Both the position numbers and the translations under genes were made by a program. This document shows positions 33,234 to 42,498 of a DNA stretch of 64,000 nt, one piece after another; position 1 is the first letter of the stretch, and the number at the start of each line of letters is the position of its first letter. Below the pieces are notes generated by a model. That model saw nothing but the letters and a program-made list of their open reading frames with translations. It did not search any database and was not told the origin of the DNA. This DNA comes from Mycolicibacterium phocaicum (GTDB lineage Bacteria; Actinomycetota; Actinomycetes; Mycobacteriales; Mycobacteriaceae): assembly GCF_010731115.1 (NCBI RefSeq), contig NZ_AP022616.1, positions 5,208,001 to 5,272,000 of the forward strand, in the 5' to 3' direction.

Positions 33234-34091
33234 TTACACGGTCAGATCTTTGGTCCCGACATATGCGGCGCTGAGCTCGCTAGCTCGCTGGATTGTGTTG
33301 TCGGAGAATCCGAACCGGCCGATCACGCCGCGAAGCACGCCGGGGGCGATGGCCGCCACGGTATTGTCCCGCGGCACCGTGACAGTCTTGGATCGACGTG
33401 CGATGGCCCTAACCCCGGCGGCGATGACGTCATCGCGCGGAACCATCTTGAACGGTGCGCGGCGATGCCCGCCCCACAGCACCTCGCCGGCGGGATTCTG
33501 CAACATCTCCTCGTGCATCGGGGTGTTGAAGAACGTCGGGTGCAGCGTGCCCACGGCCACCCCATGCGGCCGCAGTTCCAGGCGCATGGAGTTGCTCATG
33601 GCCCACACCCCGGCCTTGCTCGCCGTGTAGCCCGACTGCAGCGGAGAGTGGATGAACGCGGCCATCGAGGACACTGCAAGCAGGTAGCCGCGTTGCGCCT
33701 TCACATAGGGAATCGCCGTGCGCAGCGTGCGCCACACACCGGTGAGATTGATGTCGATGAGCGCTTCGAATGCCGTCGGGTCGCCAGTGGCTACCGCCTG
33801 GATCAGCTCGACGCCCGCGTTGGCGACGGCGACGTCGATTCGCCCGAAGTGCGCGTGGACGTCGGCAAACGCTGACTCCAGACTTGCGAGGTCACGAACG
33901 TCGGCGCGCCAGCCGCGCGCATGAGCCGGCCCGCCAAGGGCCTCGGCTTGCCGCTCGACGCGATCCAGATCGAGGTCGAGCAGGGCGAGGTTGCAGCCCT
34001 TGGCGCGAAGGGCCTGGGCCAGATTGGATCCGAGTCCGCCGCCGGCACCGGTGATCACGACCGTTCGCCCCGCCAGCTCCCAGCCGCTCAT
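33234..34091 (-). CDS. Short-chain dehydrogenase/reductase
   Basis: The 285-residue product has the cofactor motif VVITGAGGGLGSNLA near residue 11, NAG at FGRIDVAVANAG, catalytic Ser in AVSSMAAF and YTASK, so it should be active. The Asp at the end of the second strand (ALLDLDLDR) suggests NAD+ preference. It overlaps the alpha/beta hydrolase gene by four bases, so the two share a transcript. Substrate unknown. Confidence 0.85.
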   Translation of the reverse strand: MSGWELAGRTVVITGAGGGLGSNLAQALRAKGCNLALLDLDLDRVERQAEALGGPAHARGWRADVRDLASLESAFADVHAHFGRIDVAVANAGVELIQAVATGDPTAFEALIDINLTGVWRTLRTAIPYVKAQRGYLLAVSSMAAFIHSPLQSGYTASKAGVWAMSNSMRLELRPHGVAVGTLHPTFFNTPMHEEMLQNPAGEVLWGGHRRAPFKMVPRDDVIAAGVRAIARRSKTVTVPRDNTVAAIAPGVLRGVIGRFGFSDNTIQRASELSAAYVGTKDLTV

Positions 34092-34996
34092 GCCGACACT
34101 CCGGTCGGGATGTGGCGCTGCAGGAAGTCGATCTGGTCGACGATGGTTTTCTCGAATGCGTCGCCGACATAGATGTCGAAATGGCCGATGTCGTAGAGTT
34201 TGGCCTCGCCCAATGGTGTTGCGGCAGCGGCTTTCTGCGCCGCGTTTGCGGGGGCCACCGTGTCTCGCTCACAGATTGCGAAGAATGTCGGTGCCGCGAT
34301 CTGCGGTGTTTCCTTGATCGGGCGGTGCATGGTGATGTGCCAGCCAAACCGGGCCGCGACCTGGTTTTCGAACGGTGCGTCTGCGGGGACGAGGTTGAGG
34401 TAGCCGTCGTAGCAGTCCGGTGCTGCCATCAGGGCCGCCTGCCCTGGCCGTCCGGCTGAGGCCACCATGACCGGGGCGCGTCCCCGCCAGGCGGCAATGA
34501 GGTCGCGGACGGCGAGCGCGGTGACCTTCAGTGCGGACACTGGGTTGCTTGACAGGGCTGAGGCTGGGCCGTCGACAAATGGGCACTGGGCGATCACGGC
34601 CGCGATCCGCGGGTCGCGTGCCGCGGTGAGGAGCACATGTCCACCACCGAAAGAAGTGCCCCACAAAGCAATTCGGGTGGGGTCGACATCTGGCAGGGTG
34701 CGGGCGAACTCGACTGCCGCGTTCCAGTCCTGCAACTGGCGGTCGATGTCGAGTAGCTGCCGGGGGCTACCTCCGCTGCCACCGAAGTGCCGGTAGTCGA
34801 ATGAGAGGCATGCGTAGCCGGCGGCGACGAACCGTTCGGCATAGGCGGGCATCCGCATTTGGCGCACTGATCCCAGGCCGTGGCCCATCACGATCATTGG
34901 GTGCGGGCCTGCGCCATCGGGAAGGTAAATGGTTGCCGCGCAATAGGAATCGCCGGAGTCGAACCGGGTCTCGAACGCGCCTTGATCTGCTTCCAC
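34088..34996 (-). CDS. Alpha/beta hydrolase (dienelactone hydrolase-like)
   Basis: The 302-residue product has the oxyanion stretch VMGHGLGSVR, nucleophile elbow WGTSFGGGH (near residue 123), the acid in ICERDTVAP and the His in DIGHFDIY, a complete triad. The length and C-terminal shape match the BAAT/DLH-type hydrolases found in mycobacterial catabolic clusters. It is first in a leftward pair with the SDR and divergent from a TetR gene. Confidence 0.82.
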   Translation of the reverse strand: MEADQGAFETRFDSGDSYCAATIYLPDGAGPHPMIVMGHGLGSVRQMRMPAYAERFVAAGYACLSFDYRHFGGSGGSPRQLLDIDRQLQDWNAAVEFARTLPDVDPTRIALWGTSFGGGHVLLTAARDPRIAAVIAQCPFVDGPASALSSNPVSALKVTALAVRDLIAAWRGRAPVMVASAGRPGQAALMAAPDCYDGYLNLVPADAPFENQVAARFGWHITMHRPIKETPQIAAPTFFAICERDTVAPANAAQKAAAATPLGEAKLYDIGHFDIYVGDAFEKTIVDQIDFLQRHIPTGVSA

Positions 34997-35030
34997 GCCG
35001 CAACTCCTTAAAGTTGGATGCTGATATTGA

Positions 35031-35051
35031 TGTTGGAACTATATACCAACA
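35031..35051. promoter_or_regulatory. TetR operator between hydrolase and tetR genes
   Basis: TGTTGG-N9-CCAACA is a perfect 6-9-6 inverted repeat in the AT-rich 79-base space between two divergent genes. The centre (AACTATATA) is AT-rich. It is the likely binding site of the TetR protein encoded at 35076. Confidence 0.65.
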
Positions 35052-35075
35052 ATGGAAGGTGTGTAAAGTGTCCCT

Positions 35076-35711
35076 ATGGCCGAACCAGTACCCGCCGGGC
35101 GACGGGAACGCCGCGCGGAAGCTGCGCGGCTTCGGATCATCGGCGCCGCAGAAGAACTGTTGAGCGAGCAGGGCGTCCAGGGCGTCACGCTCGACGCGGT
35201 TGCCGAACGAGCCGATGTCGTCGTGCAGACGATCTATAACCGGGTAGGGAATCGGAGCGCGCTACTGCTGGCTGTCGCGCAGCGCGCCGTGGAAGAGAAT
35301 CGCGCCTACGTCGACCCCGCATATGCCCTGTCGGCATCGCCCGAAGAGCGCATCCGTGCCGCGCTGGCCGCGTACACGCGGTTTGCCAGCGAGCGACCCC
35401 ACCAGTTCCGGTTGATGACCAGCCCGCCACACGACCCGGACATGCTCGCCCAGATCGATGACCTCATCGCCGCGCACATGACCCAGCTGACCACTGCGCT
35501 GCGCGAGGGTATCGCCGCCGGCACCATCTCAGCCGACCTCGATCCCGAAACCACGGCTCCAGCACTGTGGGCCATGTGCAGCGGGATTCTCTCGCTCGCC
35601 GGTCGCGCTAGTAGCAACTCGACTCCGCGCTACGTGCTCGCGCATCTGCTCGATGTCTTCGAGACTGTCGTTGCCCGCGGGATCGCGAATTCTACCGCCC
35701 CAGAACGGTAG
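35076..35711 (+). CDS. TetR family regulator
   Basis: The 211-residue product has the TetR DNA-binding domain at residues about 12-58 (IIGAAEELLSEQGVQGVTLD, then VVVQTIYNRVGNRSALL). Its ligand domain is predicted helical with no recognisable ligand motif. It is divergent from the hydrolase-SDR pair, which it likely represses through the palindrome between them. Confidence 0.85.
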   Translation: MAEPVPAGRRERRAEAARLRIIGAAEELLSEQGVQGVTLDAVAERADVVVQTIYNRVGNRSALLLAVAQRAVEENRAYVDPAYALSASPEERIRAALAAYTRFASERPHQFRLMTSPPHDPDMLAQIDDLIAAHMTQLTTALREGIAAGTISADLDPETTAPALWAMCSGILSLAGRASSNSTPRYVLAHLLDVFETVVARGIANSTAPER

Positions 35712-35726
35712 TGCTCTCGTGTGAAC

Positions 35727-36986
35727 TCAGGGGCTGCCGCCATGCCAGGCGAGCAGTTCCAGAGCGGCAGCAACTTGAATCAGATTCTCGTTCAAGGGGC
35801 GGGGCAGAAGTGCTTCGGCTTGCGCCAATCGCCGAACCACTGTGTTGCGGTGGATGTAGAGGCGCGAGGCTGCCGACGAGGTATTGCACCCGTCGCGGAT
35901 GTAGGTCAGAACTAATTCGCGAAGCTCCGATTCGGCTTCGGCGAGGGCACCTAGTGTGTCCGCGATGAATTCATCGGCGCTGGCTGTGTCGTGGCTCAGC
36001 AGCGCGACGAATTGCACGTCGCGGAAGCTGGCGACGCGCCGATGCGTCCGCAACGCGTCGAGCATGCGCTGGGTGGTCGCTGCTTCGAGGTGGGTGCTGC
36101 GGAATCCGTCCAGTCCAGAAGCGGTCCGGCCCAAGGCTATTCGGACGACAGGGTGACGGTCGACCACGGCACGTAGGGCGCTGGTGCCCGACACCGCTCG
36201 TGGCACCCAGAGCCACAGGGCGCTCGCGCCTGCGACGATGGTGAGGCGCCGCTCGGCGCCAGTGGCGATCATGACCGACTCGGCAACTTTTTCAAGTGTG
36301 TGGGCATCGGTTCCGGGCGGCCCCCACACGATGATGGCGGTGTGGTCGCCGGCGAAGCGATAGCTCAACTGCCGCTGCGCCCGGCCCGGGTCGATCGGCG
36401 CACCTTCGAGTAGAAGGGCAAGCACGGCGCGCCGTTCGGCGTGGGTGCCGCGCGTGAGGTCGTCGCGTTCGGCATCCATCCGTGCCGATATCGCGGTAAT
36501 CGTGTCGTCGATGAAACTTGAGATCGACACGGAGGTGACCTCAAGTACTTCTCTGAGTTGAACTGGATCATCGGTCAGCTCGAAACAAAGACCGAGCCAA
36601 AGTTGCCACGCCAACGATTGGGCTTTGCGGTAGGACTCGAGCGCGTCTTTGTCCAGGCCGCGCCGGACCATGTCGCGCGCCGACGCCAAGGCCGCCGGGC
36701 CAAGGAGCGGGCGTACCCTCTCGCCCGGATTCTCGACATTGGCAGTAGCCCAATGCATCACATTGGCGGTGGTGGTCAGTCGGGATCCTTCGGCCAGTAC
36801 AGGATCTCGGGCGATCACACGCATGTTGTCGCCGCTGAGCGAGGCGGCTTGCAGATCCGCGACGAAGCTCGCTTCCGGATCGAGAATGGTGAGCGCGCCC
36901 TGACGGATCAACTGCCGGCACCGGTCAGACACCACGGGCCATTGCTGAGGTTCATGTTGCACCACCACATGATGATCGTGGTGCAT
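35727..36986 (-). CDS. PucR-type (CdaR family) regulator
   Basis: From ATG 36986 the product is 419 residues. The C-terminus has the PucR helix-turn-helix (LRELVLTYIRDGCNTSSAAS, then LYIHRNTVVRRLAQAEALL). The middle resembles the GGDEF-like CdaR fold, and the N-terminal helical part is the RsbR/PucR-type sensing region. A longer GTG-type frame from 37070 runs over the intergenic region. It is divergent from the SDR at 37126, a likely target. Confidence 0.8.
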   Translation of the reverse strand: MHHDHHVVVQHEPQQWPVVSDRCRQLIRQGALTILDPEASFVADLQAASLSGDNMRVIARDPVLAEGSRLTTTANVMHWATANVENPGERVRPLLGPAALASARDMVRRGLDKDALESYRKAQSLAWQLWLGLCFELTDDPVQLREVLEVTSVSISSFIDDTITAISARMDAERDDLTRGTHAERRAVLALLLEGAPIDPGRAQRQLSYRFAGDHTAIIVWGPPGTDAHTLEKVAESVMIATGAERRLTIVAGASALWLWVPRAVSGTSALRAVVDRHPVVRIALGRTASGLDGFRSTHLEAATTQRMLDALRTHRRVASFRDVQFVALLSHDTASADEFIADTLGALAEAESELRELVLTYIRDGCNTSSAASRLYIHRNTVVRRLAQAEALLPRPLNENLIQVAAALELLAWHGGSP

Positions 36987-37125
36987 ATCGCGCTCGCGCA
37001 AGTGATCGCTTTCACTGCATAGTCGATGTCGTACAGACGACCGACCCAACTGAGTCGCCAGAGCCCCCAACTGGACAGGCTCGGTTTAGTCCCGGACAAC
37101 GCCGAGCAGCGAAGGAGCCGCACAT

Positions 37126-38022
37126 ATGAAGAATCCCGTAAACGCCAAGACCGTCGTCGTCACGGGTGCAGCGTCCGGGATCGGGCGAGCACTGGCCGTT
37201 GAACTGAGCCGACGTGGTGCGCAGGTGGCCTGCTGCGACGTCAACCCGGACGGATTGAAAGAAACCGCCGGCCTGTGCCGAGGGCCGGTGCACACTGCGT
37301 CGGTAGATGTCGGCGACCCCGAACGGCTGCACGAGTATGCAGCTGAGGTTGCCGAACATTTCGGGACCGTGCACCAGGTGTACAACAACGCCGGCATCAG
37401 CTTCACCTCGCCGGTGGCCGCGAGCGCGTGGCGCGACTACGAGCGGGTGCTGCGCGTCAACCTCAATGGCGTCATCAACGGGACGTTGGCCTTCCTCCCG
37501 CATCTCATCGCGTCCGGCGACGGTCACGTCGTCAACATCTCCAGTCTCAACGGGTATCTCGCCCAACCCGGTCTGTCCCATTACTGCACAGCCAAATTCG
37601 GCGTACGGGGTTTCACCGAGTCGTTACGCGCCGAGATGCTGCTTGAACGCACCCCGGTGAAAGTCACCGTGGTTCACCCCGGTGGCGTCGCCACCAACAT
37701 CGCCGCCAGTTCGGTTGAGCTGGCCCGACAAACCGGAGGTCAGATCACCGCCGCCCAGGAAGCTCGGCAAAAGACCTACGACACCAAGCTACTCAAGTTG
37801 GCTCCGGACAAAGCTGCCCAGATCATCGTTGACGGGGTCGAGAAGCAACGGGCGCGTATTCGAGTCGGAAACGATGCCCTCGCAGTCGATCTGCTCACGC
37901 GGCTGATGCCTCAGACCGCAGTGCGTGTGGCGGTGCTCCTGGAACGGCGGCTGATCAAGGGTGAGCAATCTGAGCCGTGGGTTCCGCTCCGCCACTCCCA
38001 TTCCGCCAGCTCAACAAATTGA
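37126..38022 (+). CDS. Short-chain dehydrogenase/reductase with C-terminal extension
   Basis: The 298-residue product has TVVVTGAASGIGRALA near residue 9, NNAG in VYNNAGISF, catalytic Ser in NISSLNGYL and YCTAK. About 40 residues extend beyond the core (VRVAVLLERRLIKGEQ), as in the mycobacterial SDRs that act on hydrophobic substrates. The Asp in ACCDVN points to NAD+. Probably regulated by the divergent PucR protein. Confidence 0.85.
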   Translation: MKNPVNAKTVVVTGAASGIGRALAVELSRRGAQVACCDVNPDGLKETAGLCRGPVHTASVDVGDPERLHEYAAEVAEHFGTVHQVYNNAGISFTSPVAASAWRDYERVLRVNLNGVINGTLAFLPHLIASGDGHVVNISSLNGYLAQPGLSHYCTAKFGVRGFTESLRAEMLLERTPVKVTVVHPGGVATNIAASSVELARQTGGQITAAQEARQKTYDTKLLKLAPDKAAQIIVDGVEKQRARIRVGNDALAVDLLTRLMPQTAVRVAVLLERRLIKGEQSEPWVPLRHSHSASSTN

Positions 38023-38131
38023 ACCGCACCCTGGCCGTTGGTCCCGGTGAGCGCCAGACCTGAGGCCCGTCGCCACGCGCGGTTGATCATCCACGAAACA
38101 GACCAGTCCACGGCAAAGGAGTCACAAAGCC

Positions 38132-38743
38132 ATGCCCACACAAACAGAGATTGACGAAATCACCTTGGCTGCAGCGGAATACGGCGCCACGATCGTATCG
38201 GTCTTCACCGACGAAGAAGTCCGCAATCTACGCACGGCCGTTCGGTGGGGTGAGCTGTACAACTGTGACGCAACGCAGATGGTGAAAGAGTGCTACGCAC
38301 CTGACTGCCGCGTGGAGGTCAAGGGTGCGTTCACCTACCACGGTCACGGCACCTTCGTCGGCCTTGAAAAGGCCATCCATCAAGCGGCTCCACAACGGCA
38401 CGGCGGCGCGGAGCGACTGATCGCCGTCGGCAACATCGTTGTCTGCCAAGGCATTCTCACCGATCAAGGACGTGGCGAAGGCTGGAGCAGTCCGTTCTGC
38501 GTGGTCCTGACCCTTGAAGACGGCAAGGTCGTCCTCGACCAAACGTACATGGACATCACCCAATGGCCCTCTCCGCTCATGACGCCGAGCGTGATGAAGG
38601 AGTTCGGCCTCGAACTGGAATTTCAGCGACCATCGTTGGCACTGGCCGTCTTTGCCGTTCCCGCTGTCATCACCAGGAAACTCAGCCACGCCTTCCATCG
38701 CCTATCTCGTCGCCGACCGCCGGCCGCTCGGCCTGCCCTCTGA
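38132..38743 (+). CDS. NTF2/SnoaL-fold protein
   Basis: The 203-residue product has the cone-fold pattern LRTAVRWGELYNCDATQMV, then ECYAPDCRVEVKG and LEDGKVVLDQTYMDITQW. Related proteins act as isomerases, dehydratases or small-molecule binders in catabolic clusters. The basic C-terminus (RKLSHAFHRLSRRRPP) is unusual and may associate with membrane or nucleic acid. It follows the SDR gene by 109 bases. Confidence 0.7.
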   Translation: MPTQTEIDEITLAAAEYGATIVSVFTDEEVRNLRTAVRWGELYNCDATQMVKECYAPDCRVEVKGAFTYHGHGTFVGLEKAIHQAAPQRHGGAERLIAVGNIVVCQGILTDQGRGEGWSSPFCVVLTLEDGKVVLDQTYMDITQWPSPLMTPSVMKEFGLELEFQRPSLALAVFAVPAVITRKLSHAFHRLSRRRPPAARPAL

Positions 38744-38876
38744 TCGCGCAGACACGGCCCAAACCGGTTCAGCGGAACGCAGGGATCGATCCCAACTGAC
38801 GGCATCTTCCCGCGCGCGGGCCGGTCAATCGCAGACAGGGTTGACGCCGCCTCGGGCTCGAGTGCGGCGCGAAGCG

Positions 38877-39602
38877 CTAGCGGGGCCGGGCCCGCGACAC
38901 GTGCAGCGAATCGGCGACATGGGACAGCGACCGGCCGTCACTGTCACGGAACGAGGGCGCAGTGAGGCCCTCGTTGACCAACCGACGACCCAAGTCCAGC
39001 GCCGCGACCACCTCATCTTCGCCGAGGGCCAGGCCGTCGCTCCGCAGCGCCAGCGCGAACACCCCGTTCCACGCGCCCCACAGGAACCGCGCCGTTGCCG
39101 CCGCCTCGAAATCACCGTTGATCTGCGCAGCGTCGATGGCAGCCTGGATGGCATCTTGAAAGGCACCCAGCATCTGCCGCTCGGCTTCGACCAAGGCATT
39201 GAGATCCGCTGCGTTGCCACTGGCTGCATCGGCACTGGTGGCCATCACGAATTGGAACGCCGAACGATGTTCGATGCAGAACCGTGCGTACAGGTCGGCC
39301 ACAGCCATCACCCTTTCGAGCGGCTCGCCACCGTCGGTCGACAACGTCTGTTCGAGTACCTCGCCGAACTGACGAATAGCGCGCTCCGCCAGGGCCACAA
39401 CGATGCCTTGTTTATCGCCGAAGTGACTGTAGATCGCGCCGACGGACACATCCGCCGCTTCCGCGAGGTCTTCAATCCGGCCGCTCTTGAGGCCGGCAGC
39501 CGAGAAGAGTTCCTCGGCAGCGTCAAGAATGCGCTCCCGGGCCTGCTCGCGCTTGCGGGCCATCCGAGGCGACATCGATGGCCTGGCCGCGATCTCGGTC
39601 AT
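38877..39602 (-). CDS. TetR family regulator
   Basis: From ATG 39602 the product is 241 residues. Residues about 15-65 form the TetR HTH (ILDAAEELFSAAGLKSGRIE, then VSVGAIYSHFGDKQGIV). It is divergent from the flavoprotein-led operon at 39709 and likely represses it through the palindrome between the two. The ligand domain has no recognisable motif. Confidence 0.85.
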   Translation of the reverse strand: MTEIAARPSMSPRMARKREQARERILDAAEELFSAAGLKSGRIEDLAEAADVSVGAIYSHFGDKQGIVVALAERAIRQFGEVLEQTLSTDGGEPLERVMAVADLYARFCIEHRSAFQFVMATSADAASGNAADLNALVEAERQMLGAFQDAIQAAIDAAQINGDFEAAATARFLWGAWNGVFALALRSDGLALGEDEVVAALDLGRRLVNEGLTAPSFRDSDGRSLSHVADSLHVSRARPR

Positions 39603-39650
39603 TCGGTTACCCCTCACTGCTCCTCGGCTGACATGGGAAGCCTACATCGT

Positions 39651-39677
39651 TCGTTTGTGAATAGGATTCATAAACGA
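39651..39677. promoter_or_regulatory. TetR operator upstream of the flavoprotein operon
   Basis: TCGTTTGTGAAT (39651-39662) and ATTCATAAACGA (39666-39677) form a 12-3-12 inverted repeat with a single mismatch. It lies 31 bases before the flavoprotein start and 48 bases from the TetR start, ideal for controlling both. Confidence 0.75.
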
Positions 39678-39708
39678 CTGCTATTGCAAAACTGAAGCTG
39701 CTTCGATA

Positions 39709-41247
39709 ATGTACTCGGTTGTGACCGGCATTACATCAACCCCAGAGTCCTGCGACGTGGTGATCATCGGAGCGCGACTGGCCGGGGCCTCGGCTGCAGC
39801 GCACATGGCGCGGGCCGGCCTCGATGTCGTCGCGCTGGACCGCTCGTCATTTCCCTCCGACCAACTGTCGACGCATCTGTTGTTTCCGGACGGCATCAAT
39901 GAGATCCGCCGAATGGGTGCCCTGCCCGGCATCCTGAGCCACAACCCCACGCGCTCGCCCTGGATGCAACTAGTGGTCAACCACGGGCGGCCCGACGAAT
40001 CACGAATCCTGGAGCGCTGGCGACCGGCCGGGCCGATCGACTACTGCCTGTGCGTGCCGCGCATCCTGCAGGACGTCGAGCTGGTCAACGCGGCGCGCGC
40101 CGCCGGCGCCGACGTCCGCGAGCGCCACCGCCTCGTCGAAGTGCTGTGGCGCGGCGGACGCGCATGCGGGGTGCGCTACGCCGACCGTGACGGCAATCAG
40201 TTCGACCTGATGGCCAAGCTGGTGATCGGCGCGGACGGGCGCCGATCCTCGGTAGCCGCCCAGGTCGGAGCATTCGCCCCCTACCGTGCGTCACGCAACG
40301 GCCGCGCACTGGTCTTCCGCTATGGCGACGACCCCCAATTCGGCACCCAAGCCGGGCAGACCATCCACCAATGGCGCGATGAGGATTCGATGGCGTTCCT
40401 ATTTCCCTCGACGCCGGCGGGCCGGATGCTCATGCTGTTCATGGGCCCCGCGCAGGAAGCGGCCGAAGCCAGCAAGGACCCCGAGGGCTATTGGGATCGC
40501 AAGCTCGCCGTGCACCCCGGCATGGCCGAACGGTGCCGCGGAGCCGAGAACCTGAGCGGGTTGCGCGCCACCGGCGACACCACCTCGTACTTCCGGGCCT
40601 CCAGCGGGCCGGGCTGGGTCCTCATCGGCGACGCCGGCCACTTCAAAGACCCGGTGATCGGCCAGGGCCAACGCGATGCCCTCTGGTCAGGGCGGCGGCT
40701 GGCCGAAATGCTCGGCACCAGATTGGGCTCGTCATGGGAGATCGATCAGGCCACCCGGGAATGGGAGCACGAACGAGACCGAGAGTGCCTGCACGCCTAT
40801 CACTTTGGCAATATCGAAACCCAGGTCCGGACCGTCCCACCGGTGTTGTCGGGTGCCATCCGCCGCTCTGGGCGTAAAGGCTTGCAACGTCCCGATTTCA
40901 CTGATGTGTTCGGGCGAGCACGATCGATCACCGAAGTCCTCACCGGACCTCGGATCGTCGCCGGAACCGCGAGCGCCCTACGCCACAACACTGCGGAGCT
41001 CCTCAGCGCTCAGGGGGTGCGCGACCTGCTGATGGATGTCCGTACCCAGTTCGAATTGCGCCGACAGACCAAGAGCACCGACTTCCGCTGCACCCGCGAT
41101 GTTTTCGGTAGCGACAACGCCGACCCGACACCCCCAGCGCCGGTACGTCCCGTCGCCCGCGCCGCCAACGACGCGGCCACGCCCAACACAGAGACAGCAC
41201 CGCCCAGCCACGCGCAGGCAACTGCAACCGCCGAGATCGGAGTCTAA
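39709..41247 (+). CDS. FAD-dependent oxidoreductase (geranylgeranyl reductase/monooxygenase-like)
   Basis: The 512-residue flavoprotein has [20 protein letters not shown], where the last Gly of the usual GxGxxG is partly varied, the DG-like LVIGADGRRSSVA, and WVLIGDAGHFKDPVIGQGQR. This last pattern is typical of the tryptophan-halogenase/GGR-like oxidases of mycobacteria. The C-terminal 60 residues are Pro/Ala/Thr-rich and likely disordered. It starts a rightward operon that extends to 49196. A GTG at 39721 is an alternative start. Substrate unknown. Confidence 0.75.
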   Translation: MYSVVTGITSTPESCDVVIIGARLAGASAAAHMARAGLDVVALDRSSFPSDQLSTHLLFPDGINEIRRMGALPGILSHNPTRSPWMQLVVNHGRPDESRILERWRPAGPIDYCLCVPRILQDVELVNAARAAGADVRERHRLVEVLWRGGRACGVRYADRDGNQFDLMAKLVIGADGRRSSVAAQVGAFAPYRASRNGRALVFRYGDDPQFGTQAGQTIHQWRDEDSMAFLFPSTPAGRMLMLFMGPAQEAAEASKDPEGYWDRKLAVHPGMAERCRGAENLSGLRATGDTTSYFRASSGPGWVLIGDAGHFKDPVIGQGQRDALWSGRRLAEMLGTRLGSSWEIDQATREWEHERDRECLHAYHFGNIETQVRTVPPVLSGAIRRSGRKGLQRPDFTDVFGRARSITEVLTGPRIVAGTASALRHNTAELLSAQGVRDLLMDVRTQFELRRQTKSTDFRCTRDVFGSDNADPTPPAPVRPVARAANDAATPNTETAPPSHAQATATAEIGV

Positions 41248-41249
41248 TC

Positions 41250-42257
41250 ATGGTCCAAACCATGAACATCGTTGCCGTGCAACCAGTATCACGTAGCCAC
41301 TGCCCCGAGACCGAACTCGAACACATCGAACAACTGGTACGTGCGGCCGTCGCCGAACACCGGCCGGACCTGGTAGTACTGCCCTCCGGTTTGACAGTGG
41401 GTAATCAGAGCTACGACGGAGTACCCGCGGCGGTGCGGCCCGTGGACGGTGCCCCACTTCAGATGTTGCGACTGTTGTCGCGAGAACTAGGGGTGACGCT
41501 CGCAGGCGGGTTTCACGCTCGGCGCGGCGGCGACGCCTTCTCGACGTACGCCCTTGTCGAGCCCACCGGGTGCACCCACTTGTCCAACGCCAGCGCCCTG
41601 ATGCCGCAGGAGGCGCGCTGGTGCGCCCAGGGTGAGGGCGCCGGGAGTACCAAAATCGGGGACGTGCGCGCCACGATGCTCACTGGGCTCGAATGGGCGC
41701 AACAAGGCAGTTCGCGCCAGCTGGCAGGGAAAATTCAGCTCGCGCTGGGCGGGATGAGCTGGCCGACAACCGCCGACGCGTTGTCTATGACGAGCAAGAT
41801 GTGGACCGGGAACCGCGACGCCGCGACATTGGACCGCTATCTGCGTTCGCTGCCGCTGTGGCAGTCCCGGCTGTTCGGTGCGCCGGCAGTGCTGGCTGTG
41901 CACGGAACGTCATCCCGGGCACCGGGTCTGGGCGCCACCCAGATCGTCAGCGCCGACGAGGGGGTGATGGCATCCATCGCGGCCCGCGACGGGGAAGGGT
42001 ACATCGCCGTCCGTGTCACGCTGCCCACCGATCCGATCGTTCAACACGCGCTGGCAGGTCGGTGGATCGGACCCGGCCCACACCGCATCGCCTTTGACGC
42101 CGCGCTGGGACGGGCCGTCCTGGCGTACCAGCGGGACCGGGTCTCGCAGCGCCACCCGTGGCAGCTGTGGCCCGGGGCCGACCTGCCTGACGAGTCCGGG
42201 CCCTCCCTCGCCCATTCACTAGCCCACGCAACCACTTTCGACTGGAAGGCCAGCTGA
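41250..42257 (+). CDS. Nitrilase-fold protein lacking the catalytic triad
   Basis: The 335-residue product follows the carbon-nitrogen hydrolase fold: MNIVAVQPVSRS at the start, DLVVLPSGLTVGN where the family has PE, and IGDVRATMLTGLEWAQ where the catalytic Cys strand falls. The Glu is Ser here, and neither the usual Lys nor the Cys is present at their expected places. It is thus probably not an amidase; a binding or scaffold role is possible. It begins two bases after the flavoprotein gene and overlaps the ferredoxin gene by one base. Confidence 0.6.
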   Translation: MVQTMNIVAVQPVSRSHCPETELEHIEQLVRAAVAEHRPDLVVLPSGLTVGNQSYDGVPAAVRPVDGAPLQMLRLLSRELGVTLAGGFHARRGGDAFSTYALVEPTGCTHLSNASALMPQEARWCAQGEGAGSTKIGDVRATMLTGLEWAQQGSSRQLAGKIQLALGGMSWPTTADALSMTSKMWTGNRDAATLDRYLRSLPLWQSRLFGAPAVLAVHGTSSRAPGLGATQIVSADEGVMASIAARDGEGYIAVRVTLPTDPIVQHALAGRWIGPGPHRIAFDAALGRAVLAYQRDRVSQRHPWQLWPGADLPDESGPSLAHSLAHATTFDWKAS

Positions 42258-42448
42258 TGAAGATCGCTCTGCACGCCGGCAAGTGCGACGGAATCGGCAT
42301 GTGTGAGGCCGCCGCACCAGACATCTTCGAAGTCGGCGACGACGGCCTCGTCCACGTTCTCGATCCCACGCCCGACGAAGACCGCCGCCACGACGTCCAA
42401 GAAGCAATCGACAGCTGTCCCGTGCGAGCGCTGCTCCTCGAGGACTGA
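42257..42448 (+). CDS. [3Fe-4S]-type ferredoxin
   Basis: The 63-residue product has CDGIGMC near residue 10 and a late CP (DSCPVRALLLED), giving C-x5-C and CP and lacking the extra Cys of a 4Fe-4S site. This is the layout of the ferredoxins that serve cytochromes P450 and other oxygenases in mycobacteria. No P450 gene is in the window. It shares one base with the preceding stop. Confidence 0.85.
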   Translation: MKIALHAGKCDGIGMCEAAAPDIFEVGDDGLVHVLDPTPDEDRRHDVQEAIDSCPVRALLLED

Positions 42449-42498
42449 CCCATGTTCAACGTCACCGATCCGCCGATGACCGCAGCCAGGAGTACCCC

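Noticed and set aside
38652..39695. Plus-strand frame of 347 codons opposite the TetR gene at 38877-39602
   Set aside because: The TetR reading has a full HTH domain; this frame shows none and would overrun the operator.
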